Assembly: GCF_018918025.1 (NCBI RefSeq)
Contig: NZ_JAHLPT010000007.1
Coordinates: 1-64,000, forward strand
Direction of reading: 5' to 3'
DNA from: Oscillibacter sp. MSJ-31
GTDB lineage: Bacteria > Bacillota > Clostridia > Oscillospirales > Oscillospiraceae
Length of the DNA stretch: 64,000 nucleotides
Numbering within the stretch: position 1 is the stretch's first letter; each line of letters begins with the position of its first letter. Below the pieces are notes generated by a model. That model worked only from the letters and a program-made list of their open reading frames with translations, did no database searches and was not told the origin of the DNA. Positions 27,126-35,327 of the stretch are shown piece by piece. A program made the position numbers and the translations under genes.

Positions 27126-28814
27126 TCAAACCGCCTGCCCTACATTTTCGCCCAGGGCCAGGAGCGTTGACGCTCCACGTTTCTTTTCGTCCTCCTTCTC
27201 CGGCTCCAGGTAAATGCTCTGGAACTCGTCAAAGGCTACATTAAACTCAACATCTATCTCATAGTCCCGTTTGACGTGTACGGCCTTTACAAACTGTGCC
27301 GCAATCATTTTCTTTGCTTCAAAGGTGCATTTGTCGTACAACTCGGCCCAGTTCATCAGTTGCGCGTATTCCTCTTTCACCTGTTCGGCCCCGGACACCA
27401 ATTCACGCAACTCCGCTTCTGCTTCTTTCACCTGCTGTCCCAATTCTTTGAGTTGCGTAATGGTCTCGTCCACAATGCTGTTTAGAAAGTCCACATTCAA
27501 GCGGCTGTCGCCTCGAATGACACGGAGCGTTTCAGCCCTCAAGTCCTGATAGTCCCTCTGCTTCTGCTGATACTGGCCGTTCAGCAGGTTCAGCTTTGCC
27601 TTGGCGATTTCTACCTCCCGGCTCTGCTGTTCCCGTATCAACGCTTGGGGCGGGGCCGTTTTAATGCGTTCAAACTGGATGCGGATGATTTGATCCACAA
27701 GGTCGTCCAGCTTGGCCGCGCCGTAGCCTGACGGCCCATCACACCCGCCGGGGTGCTGAATGTTATAAGAGCATTGATAGCGGGCGTAGGTCTTGTTGAC
27801 TACGGTGCCGTCCTTCTTCTGATACTTCCGTCCGCTGGTCGCCAGCGTCAGCCGCTTGCCACAATGGCCGCAATAAACATTCCCCACCAAAAGGGATTGC
27901 CCTCTGGTATTGAGTGGGATCTCCTTGTGGGCGGTGCGGGGCTTTGCCCGGCTCTCTATCATCTTCTGCGCCCTCTCAAACAGGTCAACGTCGATGATTT
28001 GAAGCTCGGTCAATACATTTTCTGACCTACTCTCACCGTTGCAGAGGATACCGATATAGAGGGGATTTTTGATAATGCGGTTAATGCTGGTGGTGGGAAT
28101 ATTGCCCCCCTTGCGATTGCGGAAGCCCTGCTCGGCCAGATACCGGGAAATGCGCTGGGAGCCGTAGCCCTCATAGACATACTTCTGGAAAATCACTTTA
28201 ACAACTTCGGCCTCGTCGAGGTCAATGGCAAGGTCGCAGACCTCTTTATTCCGTTTGTTTGTGCGGCCCCGATTTTCCAGGCGGTAGCCGTAGGGGACGA
28301 TGCCGCCGGTATAATAGCCTTCCTCGGTCAACTGGCTAATGCGGGTCTTGACACGGACAGAGGTTTTAATGCTCTCCCCGGAGGCTTGCCAGTAGCGTAT
28401 GTAGTTCAGCAGTTTATCAACGTGATTATCGAAACGCTGTTGTCCCTCCATCGCGCTCCAAACCTCGATGCCGTTCTTCACGAACCACTCCACCACAAAG
28501 GGAGTTTCATCGTCCTTTCGGCCCAGGCGGTCAAACATGAATACCAGCAGAATATCAAACTCGCCTTGCAGGGCCATCCGCTGTATCTCCTGTACTGCGT
28601 CCCTTTTCTTGGCCGAGACCTTGAAGCCGGAAACACCTTTCTCGGAAAACTCCTTGACGATCTCCCATCCCGGTTGACGCTGGACAAACTCACGGCAAAA
28701 CTGCTTTTGCATGGGAATGTCGTCTTTTTCTACCTGTCCCACCGTGGAAACACGGTAAAGACATACCACTCGTTTTAAGACATTTTTCGCAAGTTGGATG
28801 ATTTGTTCCGCCAT
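27126..28814 (-). CDS. Large serine recombinase (site-specific integrase)
   Basis: The 562-residue protein opens its resolvase domain with RVVCLYRVSTVGQVEKDDIP (catalytic Ser near residue 23) and continues with LLVFMFDRLGRKDDET, holding conserved Arg residues. The recombinase domain (IVPYGYRLENRG, GSQRISRYLAEQGF) follows, then a zinc ribbon (VYCGHCGKRL ... YQCS ... GGCDG) and a coiled coil (about residues 400-480). This is the TndX/TnpX type that excises and inserts conjugative and mobilizable transposons. GGAGG precedes the ATG. Its place at the element's left edge fits the integrase role. Confidence 0.95.
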   Translation of the reverse strand: MAEQIIQLAKNVLKRVVCLYRVSTVGQVEKDDIPMQKQFCREFVQRQPGWEIVKEFSEKGVSGFKVSAKKRDAVQEIQRMALQGEFDILLVFMFDRLGRKDDETPFVVEWFVKNGIEVWSAMEGQQRFDNHVDKLLNYIRYWQASGESIKTSVRVKTRISQLTEEGYYTGGIVPYGYRLENRGRTNKRNKEVCDLAIDLDEAEVVKVIFQKYVYEGYGSQRISRYLAEQGFRNRKGGNIPTTSINRIIKNPLYIGILCNGESRSENVLTELQIIDVDLFERAQKMIESRAKPRTAHKEIPLNTRGQSLLVGNVYCGHCGKRLTLATSGRKYQKKDGTVVNKTYARYQCSYNIQHPGGCDGPSGYGAAKLDDLVDQIIRIQFERIKTAPPQALIREQQSREVEIAKAKLNLLNGQYQQKQRDYQDLRAETLRVIRGDSRLNVDFLNSIVDETITQLKELGQQVKEAEAELRELVSGAEQVKEEYAQLMNWAELYDKCTFEAKKMIAAQFVKAVHVKRDYEIDVEFNVAFDEFQSIYLEPEKEDEKKRGASTLLALGENVGQAV

Positions 28815-28923
28815 ATAGATTACCTCCTGTTCTGGCGGTGCTATATGGCGGCCAGTTCTATTTATTTTTCAAGGTGCCATCTACACCATTATTATCTCAT
28901 ATTTCACCAAAATATGCAAAAAA

Positions 28924-29094
28924 TCAGTCTTTTTGAGTGGAAACGCTATTGATAAGCACGTCCTTGATGGCCTGGAGCGCCGGGGGATTTTTATCCCCGC
29001 TGTATCTGACCGTGACCTTATGACCATCGACAAAAAGCACCTGGGCCTGCGGGCCTTTATCGGGCAGGGCCGCAAGTGGAGCCGCTTTGTTCAT
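28924..29094 (-). CDS. Small element protein next to the recombinase
   Basis: The 56-residue product contains VLFVDGHKVTVRYSGD and ends NSVSTQKD. Short proteins at this position in Tn1549-like elements are sometimes labelled TnpW-like; that comparison is from memory and weak. A GAAGGGAAG site fits the second of two nearby ATG codons. It may influence excision, but no motif shows this. Confidence 0.5.
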   Translation of the reverse strand: MNKAAPLAALPDKGPQAQVLFVDGHKVTVRYSGDKNPPALQAIKDVLINSVSTQKD

Positions 29095-29460
29095 AAGCAT
29101 AACTTCCCTTCTGTAAAATGGCAGGGCCGCACCCTCATGCGGATGCAGCCCTGGTATAAATGCCGTTCTATCCAAACCCGTTCCTGCCCCTGCACATCAT
29201 TCAGCGACGTATTGCTCCCCTTGGCGCGCAAATGCACACTTTCCCGGAAAGGCATATCCTGTTTGGCCGGTCATGCAATTTTCAAGGTACAAGGGGGTCT
29301 GCCTTATGTTGTAGCAGATAGAAGGGCTGTCGCCAGCCCGCACAGGCCCGCCGGGTGCGGTGGGCTTGGGCCGGATGGCGGCGGTGTCGAAATGTGTCTC
29401 AATTTGAGACGTATTTCTCCGGCCCGGCTGGACAGGCTGCCAGCCGGGCCAATGAAAAGG
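29095..29460. other. Intergenic region within the element
   Basis: No gene is supported. The stretch contains copy 1 of the element palindrome (29390-29416) and GC-rich low-information sequence. Confidence 0.5.
29390..29416. repeat. Element palindrome, copy 1
   Basis: Arms AAATGTGTCTCAA and TTGAGACGTATTT surround a single central T. Two positions differ from the other copies, giving G-T pairs on the plus strand. The preceding TGTCG is shared with other copies. Confidence 0.85.
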
Positions 29461-29724
29461 TCATGCTACCTTGAAGGTCAAGATTCCAGCGATCAGCTTG
29501 ATTTCCAGACGCCGCCGCATGGTCTCGTCCACGCAGAGATAAACATTCCCCATCTCGTCAAACAAGCGGCGGGTGGACAGCTTGGCGATATAACCCTCAT
29601 AGTGCCGCAAGACAGCGGCGATAGCGTCAGGATCGCCTTGGGTGGCCGCTTGGATGGTAGCATAGGGCAGGAGCTTATAGCGGGGGGTGCGGAGTTTCTG
29701 CTGCTTACTGTTTGTGGTATTCAT
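29461..29724 (-). CDS. Helix-turn-helix element protein
   Basis: The 87-residue protein (LRTPRYKLLPYATIQAATQG, DPDAIAAVLRHYEGYIAKLS, VDETMRRRLEIKLIAGIL) matches the small HTH/conserved proteins found with a sigma-like partner near the recombinase in Tn916- and Tn1549-type elements. Its start overlaps the end of the sigma-like gene by 20 bases. A role in regulating excision or transfer genes is inferred from position only. Confidence 0.7.
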   Translation of the reverse strand: MNTTNSKQQKLRTPRYKLLPYATIQAATQGDPDAIAAVLRHYEGYIAKLSTRRLFDEMGNVYLCVDETMRRRLEIKLIAGILTFKVA

Positions 29725-30133
29725 ATCCGTTTTCCTCCATGATCTTCCGTAGTTGTTCCAACGTGCTTGTACGGCGGTATTGCACCGTGGAGCGATTAAG
29801 ACCGAGCCGTTTGGCAATTTCCACATCTGTCATTCCCAGCAGATAGGCCAGCAGAACAATATCACGCCGCTCTTTTGAAACAGCGTCCAGCGCCCGCCCC
29901 AGGTTGCCGTCCGAGATTTCCATATCCATTCCGAAAAGACGGAATACTCTCCGTTCCGGGGCATAGGTATCTATGTATTGAAGCTGCCGCCGTTCCTCCG
30001 GGGTGAGGTCAGAGAAAACAACCTCCTGTTGCTCCTGCCTGGAATACTCCAACTGGATATTTACTGCCTCGTTCTTGACCACCCGCTTACAAAAGGCGTC
30101 AAAGGCGTGTTCCTTGTTTTGCTCCATACTCAT
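29705..30133 (-). CDS. Sigma-70 region 4-like regulator of the element
   Basis: The 142-residue protein ends with a region-4-type HTH: KERRDIVLLAYLLGMTDVEI, AKRLGLNRSTVQYRRTSTLE. It lacks an obvious region 2, so it is not a full sigma factor. Comparable genes in Tn916-like elements control transcription of the integration and transfer modules. A GGAGG-like GGGAGGT site precedes the ATG pair. It is coupled to the HTH gene downstream. Confidence 0.75.
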   Translation of the reverse strand: MSMEQNKEHAFDAFCKRVVKNEAVNIQLEYSRQEQQEVVFSDLTPEERRQLQYIDTYAPERRVFRLFGMDMEISDGNLGRALDAVSKERRDIVLLAYLLGMTDVEIAKRLGLNRSTVQYRRTSTLEQLRKIMEENGYEYHKQ

Positions 30134-30337
30134 GGCAATACCTCCCGGCCGGAGAAGGGCTTTATTTGCCCCTCTATCCTTATTACAAGTGGAAGGGGGT
30201 GTTTTGCCAAACCGCGGCGAAAGTAGTGGGCTTTCGGCAAAAGGTTATCTATTGTGCTGCATTTCTCACCCCGCCCGTGAGAAATGGCCGGAAATGCCAT
30301 TCTGTTTGGAAGTTGGTGGAACTGTGTCGAAATGGAA

Positions 30338-30372
30338 AAGGCCGCCGTCCCTTGCCTTGGGACGACGGCCTT
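30338..30372 (-). terminator. Terminator downstream of the response-regulator fusion
   Basis: Arms AAGGCCGCCGTCCC and GGGACGACGGCCTT (14 pairs, one wobble) with a 7-base loop are followed on the minus strand by TTTTCC. The rest of 30134-30463 shows no gene. Confidence 0.7.
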
Positions 30373-30463
30373 CTCATGGTTTGCTATCATTCGTGGAGTT
30401 TTCATGTAAAATGCTCCTTTCCAGTAAATACCAGCATTTTACATTTCAATTCCTACAAAACCC

Positions 30464-31234
30464 CTACAGAGCGACTTCATCATCGCTATAATTATCGCAA
30501 ATTTCGCTATGATACGCCGTAAAGCGATACCCGATTCGGGAGACGGTTTCGATGTAACGGGGGCAGGTAGGGTCTGTTTCGATTATTTTTCGCAGAATAG
30601 CAATAGGGCCAGACACACCTCGCTTATAGCTTCCCTCCATTCCCCAAGCGTGTTCACATATCTGTTCAGAGGTTAGTACAATGTTGATATTCCGCATGAA
30701 GTACAGCAGCAAAGAGAACTCACGGGGTCGCAGGTTTACGGACTGCCCCCGGACTTTTACCATACGACGGGGCGGATCAATAAAAATGTCTCCGGCTTGG
30801 AAAGAAGCTGCTTCTGCGTTTTCTGGATTGTTGAAATGATTGTACTCTGTGTAACGCCGCAACTGGGAAAGTATTATGTCCGCAATCAGGAATGGCGCTT
30901 GTTTGCTTGAAATACATATATCCACACCATGATGTATTAAAGAGTGCAAATCACGCTCCGGGGTATCAGACAGAACGACTATCGGAACGAATGTGACCCG
31001 CCGGACGCTGGGTAGCCAGTCAACTTGCAGGATGCTCCGCAGATACTCCAAATAGATTTTTTCCAGCCTGCGGGCGTCTCCCTCGGCGGTTTCCCTGACC
31101 TCTGCCGGGTAGAACGCCGCCGTCTGCTTGGGGGGCGGCGTTCCCTCCGCAGGCTCGGCGGCCAGAGCCGGGCAGGTCAGGGTACAGATCAGGAGCGCCG
31201 CAAACAGGACGGGCGCTGCTCGTTTCATAGTCAT
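30464..31234 (-). CDS. Chimeric protein: secreted-protein N-terminus fused to a winged-helix response regulator
   Basis: Residues 1-26 form a clear signal peptide (KRAAPVLFAALLICTLTCPA, ALA cleavage site), and residues up to about 60 (TAAFYPAEVRETAEGDARRLEKIY) resemble the start of a secreted protein common in Tn1549-like elements. From about residue 61 the chain is a response regulator: a receiver remnant (VPIVVLSDTPERDLHSLIHH) and an OmpR-type winged helix (LRPREFSLLLYFMRNINIVL, TSEQICEHAWG, YIETVSRIGYRF). The receiver lacks its N-terminal half with the acidic pocket. As annotated the DNA-binding domain would be exported; an internal start is possible. It is probably the scar of a deletion. 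Confidence 0.7.
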   Translation of the reverse strand: MTMKRAAPVLFAALLICTLTCPALAAEPAEGTPPPKQTAAFYPAEVRETAEGDARRLEKIYLEYLRSILQVDWLPSVRRVTFVPIVVLSDTPERDLHSLIHHGVDICISSKQAPFLIADIILSQLRRYTEYNHFNNPENAEAASFQAGDIFIDPPRRMVKVRGQSVNLRPREFSLLLYFMRNINIVLTSEQICEHAWGMEGSYKRGVSGPIAILRKIIETDPTCPRYIETVSRIGYRFTAYHSEICDNYSDDEVAL

Positions 31235-31567
31235 TACCTCATTTCGTGTAAAATGTCGAAATGCGTCTCAATTCGAGACGCATTTCCGGGCTGGCTGCCC
31301 CGCCGACGGCTTGCGGCGGGGCGCGTGGGGTCACGCTGGCGCTCCCGTCAGGCCGCCGCGCTCTCCCAGTATAGCAAAGCCGCCAACTGGCGGCTTTGGG
31401 GTGTTTTCCCCTTGATAACCTTAAAATCCGCCGGACGGCCCCTGTCAAGGCCCGACCAGTCCGCAGACTGGTCGGCTCGCGCACGATTGCGCCAGCAATC
31501 GTGCGGCCTTGACGGGGGACGGGCGGCGGATTACACTCCCGCAGGGGAAAAACACCCCCGCAGGGGC
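31235..31567. other. Intergenic region within the element
   Basis: This GC-rich stretch has palindrome copy 2 near its left end and short inverted repeats around 31440-31510 (for example GCACGATTGC and its complement). No gene is supported. Confidence 0.5.
31258..31286. repeat. Element palindrome, copy 2
   Basis: Arms GAAATGCGTCTC and GAGACGCATTTC surround AATTC. It lies about 25 bases upstream of the start of the fusion gene and is preceded by AAAATGTC as in copy 4. Confidence 0.9.
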
Positions 31568-31699
31568 TTAACGGACAGGGCGGCGAACAGGGCGGACAGG
31601 GGCGCGGCCCCGTTGCTTGTCCGCTTCCAGGCTCTTGTCGATGGAACGGCCAAACTGCTTGCTCATGTCCTGAATGTTGTCCAGGGCTTGCCGCCGCTG

Positions 31700-32446
31700 C
31701 TAGGGGTCCCAGCCCTCGTAAAGTTCCGGCAGGCGGGACATATCGGGCATGGGACGCTCGATCCCGAAGCGGCGGCAGAGGATATAGGACACGCTCTGGG
31801 CGTCCAGGTCGCACTCGTCCCGGTCATAGCCGGGAAACGCGCCTTTGGCATGGAGCCGGGAGTGCGCCACCTCCGCAGCGATGGCGGCAAACGCCTCGCT
31901 GTCCGGGAAGGTGGGGTTGACGGCAAGCTCCATGTTGCGCTGGTCGTAGAACGCGGCCACGGGCAGTTCCTCGTCGATGACCACCGGGACAACGGCGTAA
32001 TTCAGCACCGTGGAGAGGGCGGTCTCCATATCCTTGGTGTCGTCCCGCAGGACGGTCTGCTTGATCTCCCGGCCCTGGGTCTGGCTAATGTCGTAGGCAT
32101 CGGCCAGGGTGTAGCCCCGGCCCATCGGGGAACGGGCGAAAATCTTTGTCCCCTTGCCCTTCTCCGCTTCCATCACGGAACGGTTCAGCGTTTTCCAGCG
32201 GTCACGGGTGGCGAAGATGGTGGCCTGCGGCTGGCCGAACATGACCAGGGCGATGTTCCCGGCGCTGTACGTCGGGTTGTCCCCCTGCATTTCCAGATAC
32301 CGGGCATAGGCTTCCGGGGTGGTGGTGATCTCGGTGATACCGGCGTCCTGCATGGCCACGGTGTTCTCCCGTTCTGCCTGCTGCTGTTCCCGCCACTTGG
32401 TATCGTTCTCGGCCTTGCGGCTTACGATCTGTTTCAAATCTGCCAT
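31700..32446 (-). CDS. LtrC/ArdC-like element protein ending at an in-frame amber codon
   Basis: The 248-residue protein has an N-terminal part resembling ArdC-type ssDNA-binding domains (AYARYLEMQGDNPTYSAGNI, ALVMFGQPQATIFATRD) and a zincin-like segment with a degenerate motif (AAIAAEVAHSRLHAKG). ArdC proteins protect incoming DNA from restriction. The frame stops at TAG (31700-31702) after PELYEGWDP but stays open for 43 more codons, to TAA at 31568, reading QRRQALDNIQDMSKQFGRSI and so on, which looks like natural C-terminal sequence. It is probably a recent nonsense mutation. It starts 20 bases after the PcfB gene. Confidence 0.7.
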   Translation of the reverse strand: MADLKQIVSRKAENDTKWREQQQAERENTVAMQDAGITEITTTPEAYARYLEMQGDNPTYSAGNIALVMFGQPQATIFATRDRWKTLNRSVMEAEKGKGTKIFARSPMGRGYTLADAYDISQTQGREIKQTVLRDDTKDMETALSTVLNYAVVPVVIDEELPVAAFYDQRNMELAVNPTFPDSEAFAAIAAEVAHSRLHAKGAFPGYDRDECDLDAQSVSYILCRRFGIERPMPDMSRLPELYEGWDP

Positions 32447-32465
32447 TGTGAATTACCTCCTACAA

Positions 32466-33104
32466 TTATCGTGTTTTGGGTGGAGTGGTACGGGTATGCT
32501 GTTTGGGGGCCTTGCCCTGGTTCATGCTCTCGGCTGCGGCTTGGAGGGCGGCCAGCCGCCCCTTGACGGAGGGGATGTCGCTGATCTTCTCCGGGGTGTC
32601 AGTAGTCCTCGTCGTCCTCGTCGTCGTCCTCTTGCTCTGCGATTGTGTCGAGCCACTCCCGCGCTGTGGTGAGGAGCGCCCTTGCGGAGCGCGGGGGGCG
32701 GCTTTTTTTGGCGGTTCCGCCTCCTGGCCCCTTGCGGGAGCGCCATAGCCCCGGCGCTCCATGAACAGGTTGACTTGGGACACAAAATCCACGTTGGTCA
32801 CAAGGTCTACCATACCGTCCTCGGCCCGGCTGTCCTTTACGGCGGCAAAAAGGACGTTTTTCTTGGCAAAGGCCCGGAACTCCGCAAGGTCGCTCTCCTT
32901 AATGCGAAACACCTTCAACTCCTTGCCCTCCCGGAGCAGGCGGGCCATGTGGGTCTTGCCAACCAGCTTTTTGTTGTCCTTGGACAGCGCCCATAGGAAC
33001 GCCGCCAGATTTTTGCTCCCCGCTGCCAGCAGCTTGATACTGGCCTCGGTGAGCTGGATGCTCTCTTTGACCATCAGATCGGCCACATCACCGCTTACAT
33101 CCAT
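32466..33104 (-). CDS. PcfB-family (DUF3801) conjugation accessory protein
   Basis: The 212-residue protein contains the DUF3801 core: IKLLAAGSKNLAAFLWALSK, LVGKTHMARLLREGKELKVF, RIKESDLAEFRAFAKKNVLF. A basic, proline- and serine-rich tail follows. PcfB of pCF10 is a relaxosome accessory factor that helps dock the DNA-relaxase complex at the VirD4 coupling protein. In related elements a VirD4 gene follows closely; here the next gene is the LtrC/ArdC-like one and no coupling protein is seen. It overlaps the previous gene by 10 bases. Confidence 0.8.
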   Translation of the reverse strand: MDVSGDVADLMVKESIQLTEASIKLLAAGSKNLAAFLWALSKDNKKLVGKTHMARLLREGKELKVFRIKESDLAEFRAFAKKNVLFAAVKDSRAEDGMVDLVTNVDFVSQVNLFMERRGYGAPARGQEAEPPKKAAPRAPQGRSSPQRGSGSTQSQSKRTTTRTTRTTDTPEKISDIPSVKGRLAALQAAAESMNQGKAPKQHTRTTPPKTR

Positions 33105-33574
33105 TGACTTTCACCTCCCGTTTTCAGATATTCAATGACTTCCCGGACGCAGCAGTACCGGGGATTGTGAAGATACCGGCGCAGGATCAGCCTGATATGC
33201 CGTTCCCGCTGGGCCTGGGGCAGAGGGGCGAATATCTCCACATCCTCCACGGAGGCCCGGTAGTTCAAAATGGTGACGCTGCCCCAGGGCAGTCCCCCCA
33301 CGCTCTTGTCCACATGGAGCAGCAGGGCGATGACCGGCCCGCCGGGGACGGCCCGGTAGGCCGTCCAGCACAGGTTGGCGTAGCTGTCCTTCTCATAGAT
33401 GGCCGGGAAGTCGAACAGGCCGCACCAGCCGCGCCGCGCTAAAAAGAGATAGTCGGAAAATTCCTGTCGGCATAGCTTGGAAAGGCTCATGTCCAGCCTA
33501 TCGGCCTCTATCGGCTGGCACTCTCCCGCCAGACGGAGGATGGCGGTCAGGTCTGCTTTTATCAGTCTTTTCAT
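33095..33574 (-). CDS. Conserved element protein of unknown function
   Basis: The 159-residue protein begins MKRLIKADLTAILRLAGEC and is a compact soluble chain (LCRQEFSDYLFLARRGWCGL, VIALLLHVDKSVGGLPWGSV). Proteins of this kind occur between the relaxase and PcfB genes of Tn1549-like elements. No catalytic motif is evident. Its start lies about 75 bases inside the 3' end of the relaxase gene, so the two frames overlap and are probably coupled. Confidence 0.65.
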   Translation of the reverse strand: MKRLIKADLTAILRLAGECQPIEADRLDMSLSKLCRQEFSDYLFLARRGWCGLFDFPAIYEKDSYANLCWTAYRAVPGGPVIALLLHVDKSVGGLPWGSVTILNYRASVEDVEIFAPLPQAQRERHIRLILRRYLHNPRYCCVREVIEYLKTGGESQWM

Positions 33575-34871
33575 GGGTCTCGCTCCTGTCGGCCCCCACA
33601 TTGGCGCGTACCGTAGGGGCGTCGTTTTCAATGCGGGCGCACAGCTTCAATTCCCGGCGCAGCGCCCGCAGGCGGTCGTTGATGGCGTCGATCTCCGCCT
33701 CGGCCCCCTCCGTCCCGGCCCGCCGCAGGGGGTACAGTTCCCGGCGCTGGCCGGTGAGGGCGTCTATCTCGGCCTGGATAGCGTCATACTGCATGGAAAG
33801 CTGGCCCATCGTCTCAATGCGGTTTTTCATCAGGTATATAAATTGCTCCTGGTAGCGGTCAAACTTGATGACCTCCCGCCACGAAACGAGGGCGGTCTGC
33901 CGCCTGGGGCGGCGGTTGGGGATGGCTCCCAGCAGATAGAGGTACTTGAAGTAGAGGGCGCGAAGCCCTTTCAGCTTCCGGGGCTTGCGGGGAAGTCCGC
34001 CACGGGGCCGGTATCTCCGTCCCGGTGTCAGCCATTGAAAGGCCGGGGGCGGCGGTTCGGGTGGCGGCGGGGCCGCCCCGGAACGGGCGGCGGACAGGCG
34101 GGATAGAATGTCCGCCTCGGTGTAGCCGTCCCCCAAACTGTCCAGCCGGATAAAACGTGGAGCGCCGGGGGGCTTGACGGCGGTATGCTTCACGTTGGGG
34201 CCGCGCTTGACGGCGTAGCCCAGCCGGTTAAGCTCCTGCCAAAAGGTTTTCATGGTGTAGGCCCTGAAAAGGGCGGCGTCAATGTCCTGCCGCACAAGGC
34301 CCCGCAGGGTGGGCTTGCCCTTCCGCTCCGCCTGCCACTCGCTGTACTGTTTGCCTTTGCTTTCCGGGTCGATGATGGATAGGCCGTACTCCTGACAGAT
34401 GGCGTCCGAGGTCCCCCGGATGCCTTGGTAGTAGTCCTTCTTGGTGTCCCGGTACATCATCCCATCCACAAAGGAAACGCTGTTGAAAACGATGTGGGAG
34501 TGAAGATGCTCTTTGTTCAGGTGGGTGGCGACAATGACCTCGTAGCGGTCTCCCAAAAGCCTCCGGGCAAGCTCCACACCTACGGCATGGGCCTGTTCCG
34601 GCGTGACCTCGCCGGGGGCGAAGGACTGGATGATGTGATAGCCCTTCCGCTTGCGGCCCTCCTTGCCCCAGCGACGTTTCGTGTCCATCATATCGGCATA
34701 GACCGTATCCCGGTCGCAGTTGATGGCGGTCTCAAAACAGGTGCGCTCGGTCTTGTCCCGGTTGAGGGCGTAGTCGATGGCTGTTTCCAGCGAGGTCTTT
34801 TCCTCGTTCTGGGCGTAGTCCACGCTCTTGTCCAGCCGGTTATGCACCACAAGGATTTTTGTGTAGGCCAT
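33498..34871 (-). CDS. Relaxase/mobilization nuclease
   Basis: The 457-residue protein has the relaxase N-terminal domain: GYHIIQSFAPGEVTPEQAHA (motif II) and the metal-binding HLNKEHLHSHIVFNSVSF (motif III with HxH); Tyr candidates lie early (SVDYAQNEEKTSLETAIDYA). It would nick one strand at oriT and lead the DNA into a recipient. A proline-rich linker near residue 265 separates a helical C-terminal domain. The family is MOBP-like in character. Its ATG overlaps the mobC stop by one base. Confidence 0.9.
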   Translation of the reverse strand: MAYTKILVVHNRLDKSVDYAQNEEKTSLETAIDYALNRDKTERTCFETAINCDRDTVYADMMDTKRRWGKEGRKRKGYHIIQSFAPGEVTPEQAHAVGVELARRLLGDRYEVIVATHLNKEHLHSHIVFNSVSFVDGMMYRDTKKDYYQGIRGTSDAICQEYGLSIIDPESKGKQYSEWQAERKGKPTLRGLVRQDIDAALFRAYTMKTFWQELNRLGYAVKRGPNVKHTAVKPPGAPRFIRLDSLGDGYTEADILSRLSAARSGAAPPPPEPPPPAFQWLTPGRRYRPRGGLPRKPRKLKGLRALYFKYLYLLGAIPNRRPRRQTALVSWREVIKFDRYQEQFIYLMKNRIETMGQLSMQYDAIQAEIDALTGQRRELYPLRRAGTEGAEAEIDAINDRLRALRRELKLCARIENDAPTVRANVGADRSETHEKTDKSRPDRHPPSGGRVPADRGR

Positions 34872-35179
34872 TAGAGCGTATCCCTCACCAGCCGGGCCAT
34901 TTGCCGCACAAGGCGGGCGGCCTCGGTGATCTCGTCCCTGGTGGCCTCCCCTCTGGCGTTGGCCTGATGGGCAAGCTGATTGACGTTATTTCCGATGGCG
35001 GACAGTTCCCGGAGAAGGGCGGCGTAGGTGTCGGGGGGACGGGGGCGGAGTTCAACGCCCATGATAAGCTGACGTAATAGCGGCTCCATCTTTAAGCCGG
35101 TGGCCCCGGCCTGCGCCTGGAGGTGGGCATACTCGTCGGCGTTCAGCCGCAGGGTGATAGTCTTATAGGGCTTTGGCAT
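34871..35179 (-). CDS. mobC: MobC-family relaxosome protein
   Basis: The 102-residue protein starts with a ribbon-helix-helix-like segment (KTITLRLNADEYAHLQAQAG) and has the MobC signature LRELSAIGNNVNQLAHQANA. MobC binds near oriT and helps the relaxase open the strands. The ATG has AAGGAGC upstream. Copy 3 of the element palindrome lies 25 bases before the start, near where the element's oriT would be expected. The stop overlaps the relaxase start. Confidence 0.88.
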   Translation of the reverse strand: MPKPYKTITLRLNADEYAHLQAQAGATGLKMEPLLRQLIMGVELRPRPPDTYAALLRELSAIGNNVNQLAHQANARGEATRDEITEAARLVRQMARLVRDTL

Positions 35180-35203
35180 AGCTGGCTCCTTTCGACAAAA
35201 AAT

Positions 35204-35228
35204 AATGCGTCTCAAATTGAGACGCATT
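35204..35228. repeat. Element palindrome, copy 3
   Basis: Perfect 12-bp arms AATGCGTCTCAA and TTGAGACGCATT surround one central A. It lies just upstream of mobC. Confidence 0.9.
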
Positions 35229-35327
35229 TCCGGGGAATGGGGGTATTAGGGGCTTGCCCCTAACAAGCGGCATTTTGCAGTCAAAATGCCATGCTTGCGC
35301 GGACAGCGGCGCCAACGGCGCCGCTGT

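Noticed and set aside
27116-27142. Hairpin at the recombinase stop codon considered as a strong terminator or att site
   Set aside because: The stem (GGGCAAGCGGT and ACCGCCTGCCC) has one mismatch and no T run, and no second copy was found at the right end.
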